Below, piece after piece: positions 34,940-45,707 of a DNA stretch of 64,000 nucleotides (within the stretch, counting starts at the first letter, position 1; every line of letters starts with the position of its first letter). The translations under genes and the position numbers were made by a program. Source of the DNA: Odobenus rosmarus divergens (lineage: Eukaryota; Chordata; Mammalia; Carnivora; Odobenidae); the NCBI RefSeq assembly GCF_000321225.1, contig NW_004451666.1:156485-220484 (forward strand), in the 5' to 3' direction. The notes under the pieces are model-generated. The model saw only the letters and a list, made by a program, of their open reading frames with translations. It ran no database searches and was not told where the DNA came from.

Positions 34940-35070
34940 GTGAGCAATTTCCTTTGGTAAAGTCGTTAAGAAAATTATATGTAGTGCTGAAATTATATAA
35001 CTGTTATTGCAGCTTGTTTAAAAATTATTCGGATTTAATTGATCAATTAGATTAAATTATACAGTCGTGA
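34940..35070. promoter_or_regulatory. AT-rich island with a 14-bp perfect palindrome, candidate enhancer
   Basis: The palindrome TAATTGATCAATTA spans 35036-35049 and is followed directly by GATTAAATTA. Upstream the block holds AAATTATATAACTG and AAAATTATTCGG. Paired TAATT half-sites around a central GATC are typical of homeodomain dimer sites. No repeat family was recognised; activity is inferred. Confidence 0.4.
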
Positions 35071-37441
35071 GGGTTGGCAAAGGCCCAGGCGGGAGCTCAC
35101 AGGATTTGAATGGCCCACACTCCCGGCCCCAGAAGGCCTTGACGCCGGCACGGATTTATTTTTGAAAATGAGGTTGTTACAGGTTATTCTCGAAGGTTTG
35201 TTTAAAACGGCATGCAGGTGGTGCCCCTATGCCGTCCGGGGGGACGCATCGAGGAGGCTCATGGTGTGTGCGAGCCGCAGAAGGCACTCTGGGCCCCTGC
35301 CCCTGTTTCCCTCCGTTTCCCCACCTCCTTGGGTCCCCCCCCCCCCCCCCGCCCCGCAGACAAGTGTAGAGATCCAGAGCCGCTCAGGGCAGCCAGGAAG
35401 CCAGCCATCTATTGCCTTTGTTTAGCGACAGGAACCTGTTCACGGTTGGCCTGGAGGGGTCCCGCTCTGACCAAGGCATGCCGTGGCGCCCTTCACTTTC
35501 GGCGGAGTCTGGGACACGGGACTCACGTTGGTAGGTCCAGGGGCCGTCGCCTGAGGCATCCTGGGTGCACCGGGAGCAGGAACGTGTGTGTGCAGGTGTG
35601 TGGGCTGTGGGTGACGGGGAGCAGGTGAGGTCTCGGCAGCACCAAAACAAACCCCATCCATTGGGTGAGGGGAGGGAAGAGCTGCAGAAATGTCTTCTTT
35701 GCAAGCACAAAAGAGCATGGATTTCCCCTAAAAATGAATTCATGGAGTTGGGACAGCGCAGGAGGCCAGGTGTCCTCCAGAGCTTGGAGCATGGCCGCTG
35801 CCCGCCCGCCGCCTCTGCCGTCTTCCCAGCACGCCCGGCTCGGCTAACTCAGCCCGTAACTGAGGTCTTACTAAGGCCAGCTGGGGCTCACCTTGTCTTT
35901 CAGGAGCACACCCAGCCAGCACCGGCCCCTCCTTTCTGGCTCTGTGTTTGCAGACACCCCAGAACTCCAGCCAGGGACGAGCCACTTCCCAGAGGTAAGC
36001 CCCACCCTCGGAATGAAGTCCCCAGCAGCTGCGGGGACCTTGCTGGGGTCTGGTCTCTGCCGTGAGCCTGCACTCAGCGCAGGGCAGTGTGCATCCTTGC
36101 CCACTGGCTTCTCCACGGAAGACATGCACAGCCCCCTCCCTGCCCTCATCCCTGCCCTTGGGAGGCTGTGTCAGAACTGGAGGCGGAGCACAGAAGCCAA
36201 AACACGGGAGCCCCGAGGTGCCTGCTCTTGGGTGATGAGCGCCATCACAGGCAGGGGGCTCGGTGCCTCGGATGGGGTGTGTGCGCCCTGGGGGGCCATG
36301 ACATCTGCGCTGGCACATACGCAGTGAGGAGCGAGTTGTCTAAGAACTGGGCAGCGGTCCCTCGGATCAGAGACCCCCCCACAGCAGGCAAGGGTGAAGA
36401 CGGGGTTTTCTTCCAGACATCCAGGTGCAAATGCTTTCTGCGTCAGGCCGAGATGAGCCTGGAGGAGCCCGGGGCTGCACCCTTCCTTTGCTCGTGCCCT
36501 CATTCCTGCATGCACATGCTCCTGGGGCGCCCGGCAGGGGCTGGGATGCCCACAGAGCACTCTGGACGGGGTCTCCCCACCCCGCTCTTGGGGGGCCAAC
36601 CGTCCCGGCAGGAGAGGAGAGCTGGGAGCGGGGCAGTGACAGCACCTGCCTGGAGCCGCCCGTCCGGGAAGGTGCTCCATAACGTCTGATTTACGAGGAA
36701 TGTGTAAATGTGGTTTGGTAACAGCTTGCTCCTTCATACTAAATAAAATGGAAAGGTGGTGGTGGGGGCGCCTTGTCAGCAGGCACACTCTAGCAACGAC
36801 TGTCGTAAATCGTCTGTGTGGTGGCTTTGCTTTGTGCCCTGTCTTTGGGGAGTTCGACGAGAAAGCCGGGTTGGAGAGGAACATCCGCTGCAGGTGGGGG
36901 TGGCCTGTGTCCGGAGCCCCACTCCTGCCGCTCACGGTTCCCCAGCTTCCCTGCCAGCTGAGCTTTCCTGCCACCAGCTTCAGAAGAGTCCTTGGGAAGT
37001 CAAGGTCCTTTTGTGACTCCAGAGGGGACCACACCTTAGAACAAAGAAGCCACTTCCTGGGACCACGGCCAGTGGGGTTTTGTGCTATTAAGGACGATTC
37101 TGTTCGCAAGCAGCAGAGACCCAGCCCATACAAGCTTAACCCAAACAGGAAATGTATTGATTTATGTAGTGGGGATTGTGTGATGGAGCCAGCCTCAGGC
37201 ATAGCTGGATCCAGGGGCTTAAATGATGTCCCCACAGTCTGCCTCTGTGTGTGTGTGGGGGGTAGTATCTTTATTCTCAGTAGCGATACTCTATAAAGTC
37301 ACTACAAATACTTACTTAGTGGATACTAAATCGTCGCTCCTAGGGGAAAAACAGGATTAGATTCCTATTAGCTTCTGGTCACATCAATTTTCATCAATTT
37401 AATGGATACATAATTTTGTTCAATGTGTGTTTCTGTTTCAA
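35071..37441. other. Intergenic; 36833-36927 is the donor of a copied fragment
   Basis: GC-rich with a C-run at 35336-35350. 36833-36927 recurs identically at 38097-38191 beside a gap. 37090-37240 resembles an unassigned mid-repetitive element. No gene was recognised. Confidence 0.5.
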
Positions 37442-37452
37442 GACATGTTTTT

Positions 37453-37666
37453 AGGGCACCTGGGTGGCTCAGTCGTTAAGCGTCTGCCTTCGGCTCAGGT
37501 CATGATCCCAGGGTCCTGGGATCGAGTCCCACATCGGGCTCCCTGCTCAGCGGGAAGCCTGCTTCTCCCTCTCCCACTCCCCCTGCTTGTGTTCCTGCTC
37601 CCACGCTGGGGATGCCCACGTTTGCTTCCAACCAGCTAAACAAAAAAAACTTTTAAAAAAAAAAAG
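37453..37666 (+). mobile_element. Can-SINE interrupted by a foreign 36-bp fragment
   Basis: The head AGGGCACCTGGGTGGCTCAG leads into the standard body and CT-rich part up to TGTGTTCCTGCTC near 37600. Then 37601-37636 is identical to 39715-39750 instead of the expected CT/ATAAATAAA tail start, after which an A-rich tail resumes. Target-site duplications are GACATGTTTTT (37442-37452) and GACACGTTTTT (37667-37677). Confidence 0.92.
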
Positions 37667-38012
37667 GACACGTTTTTAATCACTGTTGATTTGGTAACAC
37701 TGACCTTATGGCCAATAGCTCCATGGTCACAGCTCAGCCCCTAAAATCCCTCTGTCCTGTCACTCAAGCAAAAATCTTGGATTTGCTCTGACCAGACCCC
37801 ATAGCTCGGTCAGGGTTGTCTGAAAGCGAATTGCAGCCTCCAGGGTAATGCAGATCTGATGGGCCCGGCCGGTGCCAGCCAGAGCCTGGACCCAGGAGTG
37901 AGGCTGAGCGAGGGGTGGTTCCTGCAAACGGACACCCGCTGTCCCCCAGCCCCACTCCCCTGGGATTGCTGTGTGATCCACCAGACACTTGTCCTTCCAG
38001 ATGAGTTTCTGT

Positions 38013-38325
38013 GTGTTCCTCTTTAGTTAAAGAAACAAAATCATATCACAGAGAATGTGTGTGTGTAGGGGGGGTGCGCGTACCCGGTGGAGTGGGTGTG
38101 CCCTGTCTTTGGGGAGTTCGACGAGAAAGCCGGGTTGGAGAGGAACATCCGCTGCAGGTGGGGGTGGCCTGTGTCCGGAGCCCCACTCCTGNNNNNNNNN
38201 NNNNNNNNNNNNNNNNNNNNNNNNNNNNNNNNNNNNNNNNNGTGTTCCTCTTTAGTTAAAGAAACAAAATCATATCACAGAGAATGTGTGTGTGTAGGGG
38301 GGGTGCGCGTACCCGGTGGAGTGGG
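38013..38325. repeat. Assembly-like duplication around a gap
   Basis: 84-bp identical copies at 38013-38096 and 38242-38325 enclose a 95-bp copy of 36833-36927 plus 50 N. The block is 229 bp long and can be removed to restore continuity. It mirrors the arrangement near 14.5 kb. Confidence 0.9.
38192..38241. other. Assembly gap (50 N)
   Basis: A round 50-N placeholder. It is preceded by a 95-bp copy of 36833-36927 and bracketed by an 84-bp direct repeat (38013-38096 and 38242-38325). Confidence 0.99.
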
Positions 38326-38455
38326 GGTGTGTGCGCGTACACGGCAGAGTGGAGGGGGTGTGCACGTACACAGCAGAGTGGGGGTGTGCACGTACACGGC
38401 GGAGTGGGGGCGTGTGCGTACATGGCGGAGTGGGGGGTGTGCGTGTACACGGCAG
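38287..38455 (+). repeat. Short minisatellite, about 33-bp unit
   Basis: Units of the form GTGTGCGCGTACACGGCAGAGTGGGGG repeat about five times with variation. The unit ends in TACATGGCGGAGT-like text, which resembles the L1 sequence that follows, so the array may have expanded from the L1 edge. Confidence 0.8.
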
Positions 38456-38875
38456 AATATTATTAAACTTTAACAAAGGAGGAAATGCTGTCCTCAGCCA
38501 CAACACGGGTCGATTTGAAGATGTTATGTTCCGTGGAATAAGCCAGACCCAGACAGACCAGATGCGCATGACCTCGCATGTGCAATCTGAAAAGGCCAAG
38601 CTTCCAGAAGCCGAGAAGCGTGGCCGTGGCCAGGGGCTGGGGGGCAAGGGAGGCTGGGGGCTGGAGGGCTGGGGGGTGGGCACTCCCTCTTCCCGCTGGA
38701 AGGTGGAGAAGGTCTGGGGACTTGAATAATTCTCACCATGCACGCAGAACGGTAACCACGTGAGAAACACCTTAACTTCGGTGATGGGTTCACGAAGTAT
38801 CAAATTGTCACGTCATGCATCTTAAGTATCTACAATTTTTGTCAGTTATACCCAATAAAGCTGAAAAACAGGTCT
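38450..38875 (+). mobile_element. L1M-type LINE-1 3' end
   Basis: GCAGAATATTATTAAACTTTA, GGAATAAGCCAGACCCAGAC, CAGGGGCTGGGGGGC, CTCACCATGCACGCAGAACG, GGTGATGGGTTCACGAAG and CATCTTAAGTATCTACAATTT, then CCCAATAAAGCTGAAAA follow the L1 3' UTR order. The element is old and has no coding capacity. Confidence 0.85.
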
Positions 38876-39849
38876 TACTGTGTGGATGTCCTGCGGCCAC
38901 ATCCCTCGGCGGTAGCCACGGCACAGATGAGCCCCGGGAGAAGGAGCCTCAGGCGCTCAGGCGTTGCCCGTCTGCTGGTAAAGATACAGGCCGGGCGTTC
39001 TGTGGTGCGAGGCCACCGTCCACGTGCTCACCTGGGCGCGTTCCGTCCTGGGGGCCCCGGGGTGCTGCGGGCCCAATGCCTGGAGCTCACGCAGGAGCGG
39101 GGCTGCCCCACATGCTGGTTTTGCCGCCCTGAAGGCACGGGGTCTCGGTCTGCTGGGGCAGGACCTCACGAAGACTGAGCAGTGAACCCACGGGGAACCA
39201 CAGTCCCGGAAACATGATGGATCTTCCAAGCTGCTGGGTCATCAGAAACCTTTCAAGGGACACACACGAGGGAGGCAGGCCTGAGTCCTGGAAATGAAAA
39301 CCATTTTGATGACTATTTTTTCCTCTGACAAAGGGAAGAGCGTCCAGTAGCGGCCTTTTTCTGGCCAAAATGTTCTCTGTGAGCTTTGAGCTAATTCTCC
39401 CTCTAGCAGAGTGGAAATCAAAGATCTCTCTGCCGACGCTGGTGATTTCATGTCCCTGGTGCTCTGCTTCTCCTTCAGAGATGCGGGTGCTCTTTGATAA
39501 CGCCCGGACCCAAGGTCACATCACTCCCCGGCCTGCCAGCAGCAGGAACCCTGCACAAAGACCTTCCATCCCAGCTGCCCCCCCGGGCCTCTGACACGGG
39601 GCGGGGCCCCCACCTTCCTCACCCCGTCCCAGCAGTCAGGGCACCGGGGTGCACGCCCACCAGCTGAGGTGGAGGTGGCAGCCTGGTCCCCCATTACGGA
39701 GAGCCCACGCTGGGGATGCCCACGTTTGCTTCCAACCAGCAGAACCTGGACGCAGGAACTTGGACCCGGGGTCTCACTGCATTCAGTCCCGGCCGCGCAG
39801 CCGACCTGCCCTGTGCCTGGGGGATCACTTAAAGTCTCTGAGGCACACA
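38876..39849. other. Intergenic; 39715-39750 matches a fragment inside the 37.5-kb SINE
   Basis: Mixed composition, no gene recognised. 39714-39750 is identical to 37600-37636. Confidence 0.5.
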
Positions 39850-40195
39850 CCCCCCATGCACGTACACACACATGCACATACGTGCACCCCCCCACACACA
39901 TGCACATACGCGCACCCCTCACACACGCACACCCACATGCACACATGCACACCCCTCACACACACATGCACACCCCTCACACACACGCACGCGCACAAAT
40001 GCACACCCCCTCACACACACGCACACACACGCGCACACATGCACACCCCCTCGCACACATACCCCTCACACATATGCACACACGTAGACACACGTGCACA
40101 TACACACCCCCTCGCACACACACACAACACACCCCTCACATACCCCTCTCACACAGTTACACATGCACACCCCTCTCACCCACACGCACACTCAC
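39850..40195 (+). repeat. CA-rich simple repeat (CACACATGCACACCCCTCA)n
   Basis: About 345 bp of degenerate CACACATGCACACCCCTCA-type units with interspersed ACGCACACAC. His/Thr/Pro-rich frames are repeat translations. Confidence 0.95.
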
Positions 40196-40779
40196 CTGCC
40201 CCCCTCCCACGAGCACATTCTCATCCCAGCACTATGTCTCCTTCCCTTGACTCACTGGAACCTGCCTGGAGAAGGCAGTTGGTGGCTTGGCCTGCAGACT
40301 TGGACTCTCCTTGCCCCCCACCCCCCGATCTTCAGTGCTTGGTGAACCTGCAACACCTGCCTGAGGACTGAAGTGCCCGTCTGTAGAGGTAATGGGCTGT
40401 GGGCTCACAAGCTGTCACACGGGGGCATCGGTGAGGGGGTGTCCTTGGCTAATGAATAGATTCCACAAACATCTCTGTTGACTCTGTGGAGCTGCTTAAG
40501 GTCAGACTGGTGGCCTAAGTCAGAGTCAGGGAGGATAGGATCAAAGTCAGGATTCTGGGTATCATTAGCACCCCACTTTGTCTTCAGAATGAGTCCAAGC
40601 TGCCGATGGGTTTCTGGAGGTCAATTACTGAGTGAGGACATGGCCGGCACAGCCTCTGACCATGCCTCATGAGGCCTCCAACAGGGAAACTCCGGGAGGA
40701 GAAATTTTAGCTATGTGGGAGGTCGACTTTCTGTTCCTGGTTCAGGAACGTGAAGCAGAGGCCCGAGACACAACTTCAT
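40196..40779. other. Intergenic, no supported gene
   Basis: Unique-looking sequence up to the 5' truncation point of the following L1. Confidence 0.55.
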
Positions 40780-42975
40780 CAATTGCAGATGACAGGATCC
40801 TCTATGTGGAAACCCCAAAAGACTCTACCCCAAAACTGCTAGAACTCATACAGGAATTCAGTAAAGTGGCAGCATATAAAATCAATGCACAGAAATCAGT
40901 TGCATTCCTATACACTAACAACGAGACAGAAGAAAGAGAAATAAGGAGTTGATTCCATTTACAACTGCACCCAAAACCATAAGATACCTAGGAATAAACC
41001 AAAGAGGAAAAGGATCTGTACTCAGAAAACTACAGAATACCCATGAAAGAAATTGAGGACGACACAAAGAAATGGAAAAATGTTCCATGCTCATGGATTG
41101 GAAGAACAAATATTGTGAAAATGTCTATGATACCTAGAGCAATCTACACATTCAATGCAATCCTTATCACAATACCATCAACTTTTTTCAAAGAAATGGA
41201 ACAAATAATCCTAAAATTTGTATGGAACCAGAAAAGACCTTGGATAGCCAGAGGAGTGTTGAAAAAGAAAACCAAAACTAGTGGCATCACAATTCTGGAC
41301 TTCAAGCTATATTACAAAACTGTGATCATCAAGACGGTGTGGTACTGGCACAAAAACAGACACATAGATCAATGGAACAGAATGGAGAGCCCAGAAATGG
41401 ACCCTCAGCTCTATCGTCAACTAATCTTTGACAAAGCAGGAAAGAATGTCCAGTGGAAAAAAGACAGTCTCTTCAACAAATGGTGTTGGGATAATTGGAC
41501 AGCCACATGCAGGAGAATGAAACTGGACCATTTCCTTACACCACACACAAAAATAGACTCAAAATGGGTGAAAGACCTAAATGTGAGACAGGAATCCATC
41601 AAAATCCTTGAGGAGAACATAGGCAGCAACCTCTTCCACCTTGGCTGCAGCAACTTCTTTCAAGACACGTCTCTAAAAGCAAGGGAAACAAAAGCAAAAA
41701 TGAACTATTGGGGTTTCATCAAGATAAAAAGCTTTTTTTTTTTTAAAGATTTTATTTATTTATTCATGAGAGACAGAGGGAGAGAGAGAGGGGGAGAGAG
41801 AGAGAGAGAGAGAGAAGCAGAGGGAGAAGCAGGCTCCCAAGGAGCAGGGAGCCTGATGCGGGACTCGATCCCAGGACCCTGGGATCATGACCTGAGCCGG
41901 AGGCAGACGCTTAACCATCTGAGCCACCCAGGCGCCCTTTGCAGAGCAAAGGAAACAGTTGACAAAACCAAAAGACAACCGACAGAATGGGAGAGGATAT
42001 TTGCAAATGACATATCAGATAAAAGGCTGGTATCCAAGATCTATAAAGATCTTCTCAAACTCAACACCCAAAAACAAATATTCCAGTCAAGAAATGAGCA
42101 GAAGACATGAACAGACACTTTTCCAAAGAAGACATACAAATGGCTAACAGACACATGAAAAAATGTTCAACAACATTAGCCATCAGGGAAATTCAAATCA
42201 AAACCACAATGAGATACCACCTCACACCAGTCAGAATGGCTAAAATGAACAAGTCAGGATGCTGGCAAGGACATGGAGAAGGGGGAACCCTCCTACACTG
42301 TTGGTGGGAATGCAAGCTGGTGCAGCCACTCTGGAAAACAGTATGGAGGTTCCTCAAAAAGTTGAAAATAGAGCTCCCATACGATCCAGCAATTGCACTA
42401 CTGGGTATTTACCCCAAAGATACAAATGTAGGGATCCGAAGGAGTACGTGCACCCCGGTGTTTATAGCAGCAATGTCCACAATAGCCAAACTATGGAAAG
42501 AGCCAAGATGTCCATCGACAGATGAATGGATAAAGATGTGGTATATATACAATGGAATATTATGCAGCCATCAAAAAATGAAATCTTGCCATTTGCAACG
42601 ATGTGGATGGAACTAGAGGTATTATGCTAAGCAAAATAAGTCAATCAGAGAGAGACAATTATCATATGATTTCATTCATGCGAAATTGAAGAATCAAAAC
42701 AGGATCATAGAGGAAAGGAGGGAAAAATAAAACAAGACAAAATCAGAGAGGGAGACAAACCATAAGAGACTCTTAAATCTAGGAAACAAACTGAGGGTTG
42801 CTGGAGGGGAGGTGGGTGGGGGGATGGGGTAACTGGGTGATGTGCATTAAGAAGGGCATGTGATGTAATGATCACTGGGTGTTGTATAAGACTGATGAAT
42901 CACTGACCTCTACCTCTGAAACTAATAATACACTATATGTTGATTAATTGAATTTAAATAAAAAAAGGAAATTAA
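40780..42975 (+). mobile_element. 5'-truncated LINE-1 (carnivoran L1), ORF2 3' half and 3' UTR
   Basis: The copy begins inside the ORF2 reverse-transcriptase region (the reading ADDRILYVE near 40790 corresponds to the conserved F/YADD active-site area, with F lost) and continues through the ORF2 C-terminal part to an A-rich 3' end near 42957-42975. Peptide stretches such as [41 protein letters not shown] and [14 protein letters not shown] are typical of L1 ORF2. Frameshifts near 40940, 42100 and 42530 and a nested SINE break the frame, so it is dead. ORF1, the endonuclease and the 5' UTR are absent. It is clearly younger than the L1M pieces at 15.7 and 38.5 kb. Confidence 0.97.
41733..41937 (-). 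mobile_element. Can-SINE inserted antisense in the L1
   Basis: On the + strand the element runs from a poly-T tract with AAAGATTTTATTTATTTATT, through a GA-rich block and CGGGACTCGATCCCAGGACC-like box-B complement, to CTGAGCCACCCAGGCGCCC. The CCAGGACCCTGGGATCATG body resembles arctoid copies. A clear target-site duplication was not found. The L1 ORF2 frame happens to stay open through it. Confidence 0.95.
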
Positions 42976-44350
42976 AAAAAACCAATCAATTTTAACAAAG
43001 CATCAAAAAAAATGACTGGGTCTAAACCAAAATTCATCGCAGTCATTGCTTGCTTTAGGATTCTCTGCTATGTGATGGTTGCATTAAATTCTGATTTAAC
43101 GATGATCATGTATTGGCTACTCTGGGTAGCCTGGTATCTGGGAGTTGGGGTGAATTTGGAGTAAAATCCTGATCATCTGGAGGGATGCCATGTGGCTCAT
43201 GAGTGCTTTTCACCAAGGTACATGGTAGGATTTCACTTCCTACCCCCACTGTTGGTGTAGGGGAGGTTCACGTGACATTTTACTGACCAGTAAGTTATGA
43301 GTGGAAATAGCAGGGCCTCTTCTAGGCTGGGCACTTAATGGCCAGTACGAGGCCCTCCTAGGCCTCCTCTCCCTTTGGCACAGCCATGGGGACACTGGCG
43401 CTGCTCTCTGAAGGCTGGTTCCAGAGCGACTGGTCAGGGATATGGGGCATGGGTGAGAAATGGCCTCACATCGTTCAAGCGTCTGAGACCCAAGAGTTGC
43501 TTGTTACTGCAGCATAACCCAGCTTATCCTGACTGATGTGCTAGGCAGTAAACATGATGTGTCACATGCACGGGCTGACCTGGGAAAAAGAAATGCCTTC
43601 CTTTCCACGAGGTAGGAGGGAACCACTTTAGGTTCTGCCAAATTTCAGCTTGTGGTCCAGTGTGGGGCCCAACTTGTGGCCCAACTCAGAGGAAATTCTG
43701 TTTAGACCTGAGTGTGGTCTCAAGGCCAGACTCCCAGCAGAGTGGGACTTCTTTAACATTAAAGAGCCTGGCATTTCCCTTAACTGGCAACTCTACATTC
43801 CACTGCCCCATCTTCCCGTCACCCGTGCCAACACAGCGACTCCCTCAGGACCCACTGATACCTTCCCACAGGACACCTGCAACCCCAGAAACCTTGTCCT
43901 ACACCCATAAAGGGGCACTCTAGACCTCGGACATGCTGGGGCTTCTGAAGGGCTGACTGTCTATCTGAGGTCCCCTGGGGGGGGCGGAGTTTTGGTGGAG
44001 TGGGAGGGGTGTGTGTGTCCTGAGCAGGTGTGCATTCTCAAACACCGGTGTGGTTGAAAATCAAGTAAAGCCGGTTTGCTGGACTATCAGATGCATTCCC
44101 TCCCTGCAGGGTACCCCACATTTTCAATGTGCTTGTATCTGGAATGAAATATTTAGCCAAACACTGATGCATAGTTTGGATGTATTGTTTCCTGCTAAAT
44201 TTCAGGATACAGTACAATGTATTTACATGAGCGAAATAATGTTTTCTCCTGCAAAACCACTTTAAAATCACTTTCAATAAGCATATAATGAAAAGTGTTT
44301 GATTTTTTTCTTGAGCAACCGTAGCTAATAAATCTGATTCTGGAACCAAA
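42976..44350. other. Intergenic, no supported gene
   Basis: AT-moderate unique-looking DNA. An A-rich stretch at 42976-43012 follows the L1 tail. No exon was recognised. Confidence 0.5.
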
Positions 44351-44351
44351 T

Positions 44352-44485
44352 TGTCTGGGCTTGAATCCCGGATCCAGGCTTTGCCATCAATGTGACTTTG
44401 GGCATGGCATTGACCCTCTTGGTGACTCAGTTTCCACTGTTGTAGAATTAGACAATACCAGCTTACATGGTAATGTGGTTGCTGT
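44352..44485 (+). mobile_element. MIR fragment
   Basis: TGTCTGGGCTTGAATCCCGG, then CAGGCTTTGCCATCAATGTG, ACTTTGGGCATGG and GTGACTCAGTTTCCACTGTT match the MIR core (GGTTCAAATCCCGGCTCTGCCACTTA...CTCAGTTTCCTC). Diverged, non-coding. Confidence 0.8.
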
Positions 44486-45052
44486 CAGTCTTAATCCATT
44501 AACAGCTGTAAGGACCCAGAATGGTGCCTGGCTACATCTTACTGAGCTGTGTGAGTGTTGGCTTTTTGTATTATTATTCTCAAAGCTATCCTTGTAAAAT
44601 TGGGAAGCATCTTAGAACCTGGCATTCTATAAACAGAAGAATACAGTATTTCCTAAGAAGGGACATGGGATTGGCTATTTATCAAAAACAGACCAGTGTT
44701 TATCAAACTAGCTGCATCATAAGACTCTCCTGATGAGTAAAAACAGAATCCCCAGGCTCCTCTCAGAACAAGTGCTTTACATGGTAAACACTCTGGAGAT
44801 AGCTGGCCACGAGGCCCAGCGGCTGGCTCCTTCCTGCTGGTGGTCCTCTGACTTTCTTGAGACAAAAGTCCCGAGAAAGAAGAGACAGTTTTGATGAGGA
44901 CGAGGAGAAATGGGTATTTTCGCTTTCACCAGAATCCACCAGGAGGCACAAAACATCCAAGCTGGGGAGGCTGGCCTGCCTGAGGTCACAAAATGTGTGT
45001 TGGAGAAGAGAATAGCAGACCAAGAGTCAGAAGACCCTAATGTCCCCTGACA
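44486..45052. other. Intergenic, no supported gene
   Basis: Unique-looking sequence; no feature recognised. Confidence 0.5.
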
Positions 45053-45112
45053 CACAGATACAAGACAAACACAAACACACAAATGCACACACACACAGAC
45101 ATAAGGGCACAC
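45053..45112 (+). repeat. CA-rich simple repeat
   Basis: About 60 bp of ACACAGATACAAGACAAACA and CACACACACAGAC-like sequence. Confidence 0.8.
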
Positions 45113-45134
45113 ACGTACGTAGCCAGAGCTCCCT

Positions 45135-45275
45135 GAAGCCCAAGGTCCTTGTCATATTCATCTCTGTATATTGGGGACCCAGTACAAAGTTAGCTCTTAA
45201 TAAATGTTCTATCATTTATTTGTTCAACAAATATTTACCAAGCACCAACTAAGTGTCAAGTGCTGTTTTCAAGCA
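45135..45275 (+). mobile_element. L2/MIR-like remnant
   Basis: TCATCTCTGTATATTGGGGA, CAGTACAAAGTTAGCTC, TTAATAAATG and TTGTTCAACAAATATTTACC then AAGCACCAACTAAGTG match the L2 3' end and neighbouring sequence. Confidence 0.75.
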
Positions 45276-45650
45276 CCGGAATCCAGCGAGAAGCAGACAG
45301 ACAGAAAGCCCTGCCTGGGGGTGCTCACGGCAACCACTCTGTGGGGCTTGTGGAGGTCTTTCCCCATCATGACCCAGCTGCCTCCTCTATAAATGCCTGT
45401 GTGGGGCTAGATCCATGGCCGGGCGGGGGGGGGGGCAACCAGGTATGCTCTCCCCTGAGGTCCGAGCACCGTGACCTGGAGGACCTGACGCCCAGGGGTC
45501 TGAGCCTTCTTCCTGTCCCGGTGGGTTGCCAGGTTCAGTCTGGTGGGACCCCTAGGTCCCGTTGAATCCCAGGCTCCCTGTCCACCCGTCTTTGAACTCA
45601 GCTCTTCTTCCCTCTCAGTTCCACCGCAGGCATGCTGGGGACTGAGGTGG

Positions 45651-45651
<1 letters not shown>
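45276..45651. other. Intergenic; ends at the poly-G run
   Basis: Unique GC-rich sequence with a 12-G tract near 45424-45436. No gene was recognised. Confidence 0.5.

Positions 45652-45706
<55 letters not shown>
45652..45706 (+). repeat. 55-nt uninterrupted poly-G run
   Basis: A homopolymer of 55 G follows GGTGGC and precedes AAGGAAGCC. The run is far longer than typical mammalian G homopolymers. It could fold into G-quadruplexes, but a base-calling artefact is at least as likely. Confidence 0.9.

Positions 45707-45707
<1 letters not shown>

Noticed and set aside
36171..37235. 354-codon minus frame upstream of GALNT9 as a possible gene
   Set aside because: No recognisable domain, composition typical of GC-rich non-coding DNA, overlaps an interspersed repeat at its 5' end, and no credible promoter.
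39649..40371. 240-codon His/Thr/Pro-rich + frame
   Set aside because: CA-rich simple-repeat translation.
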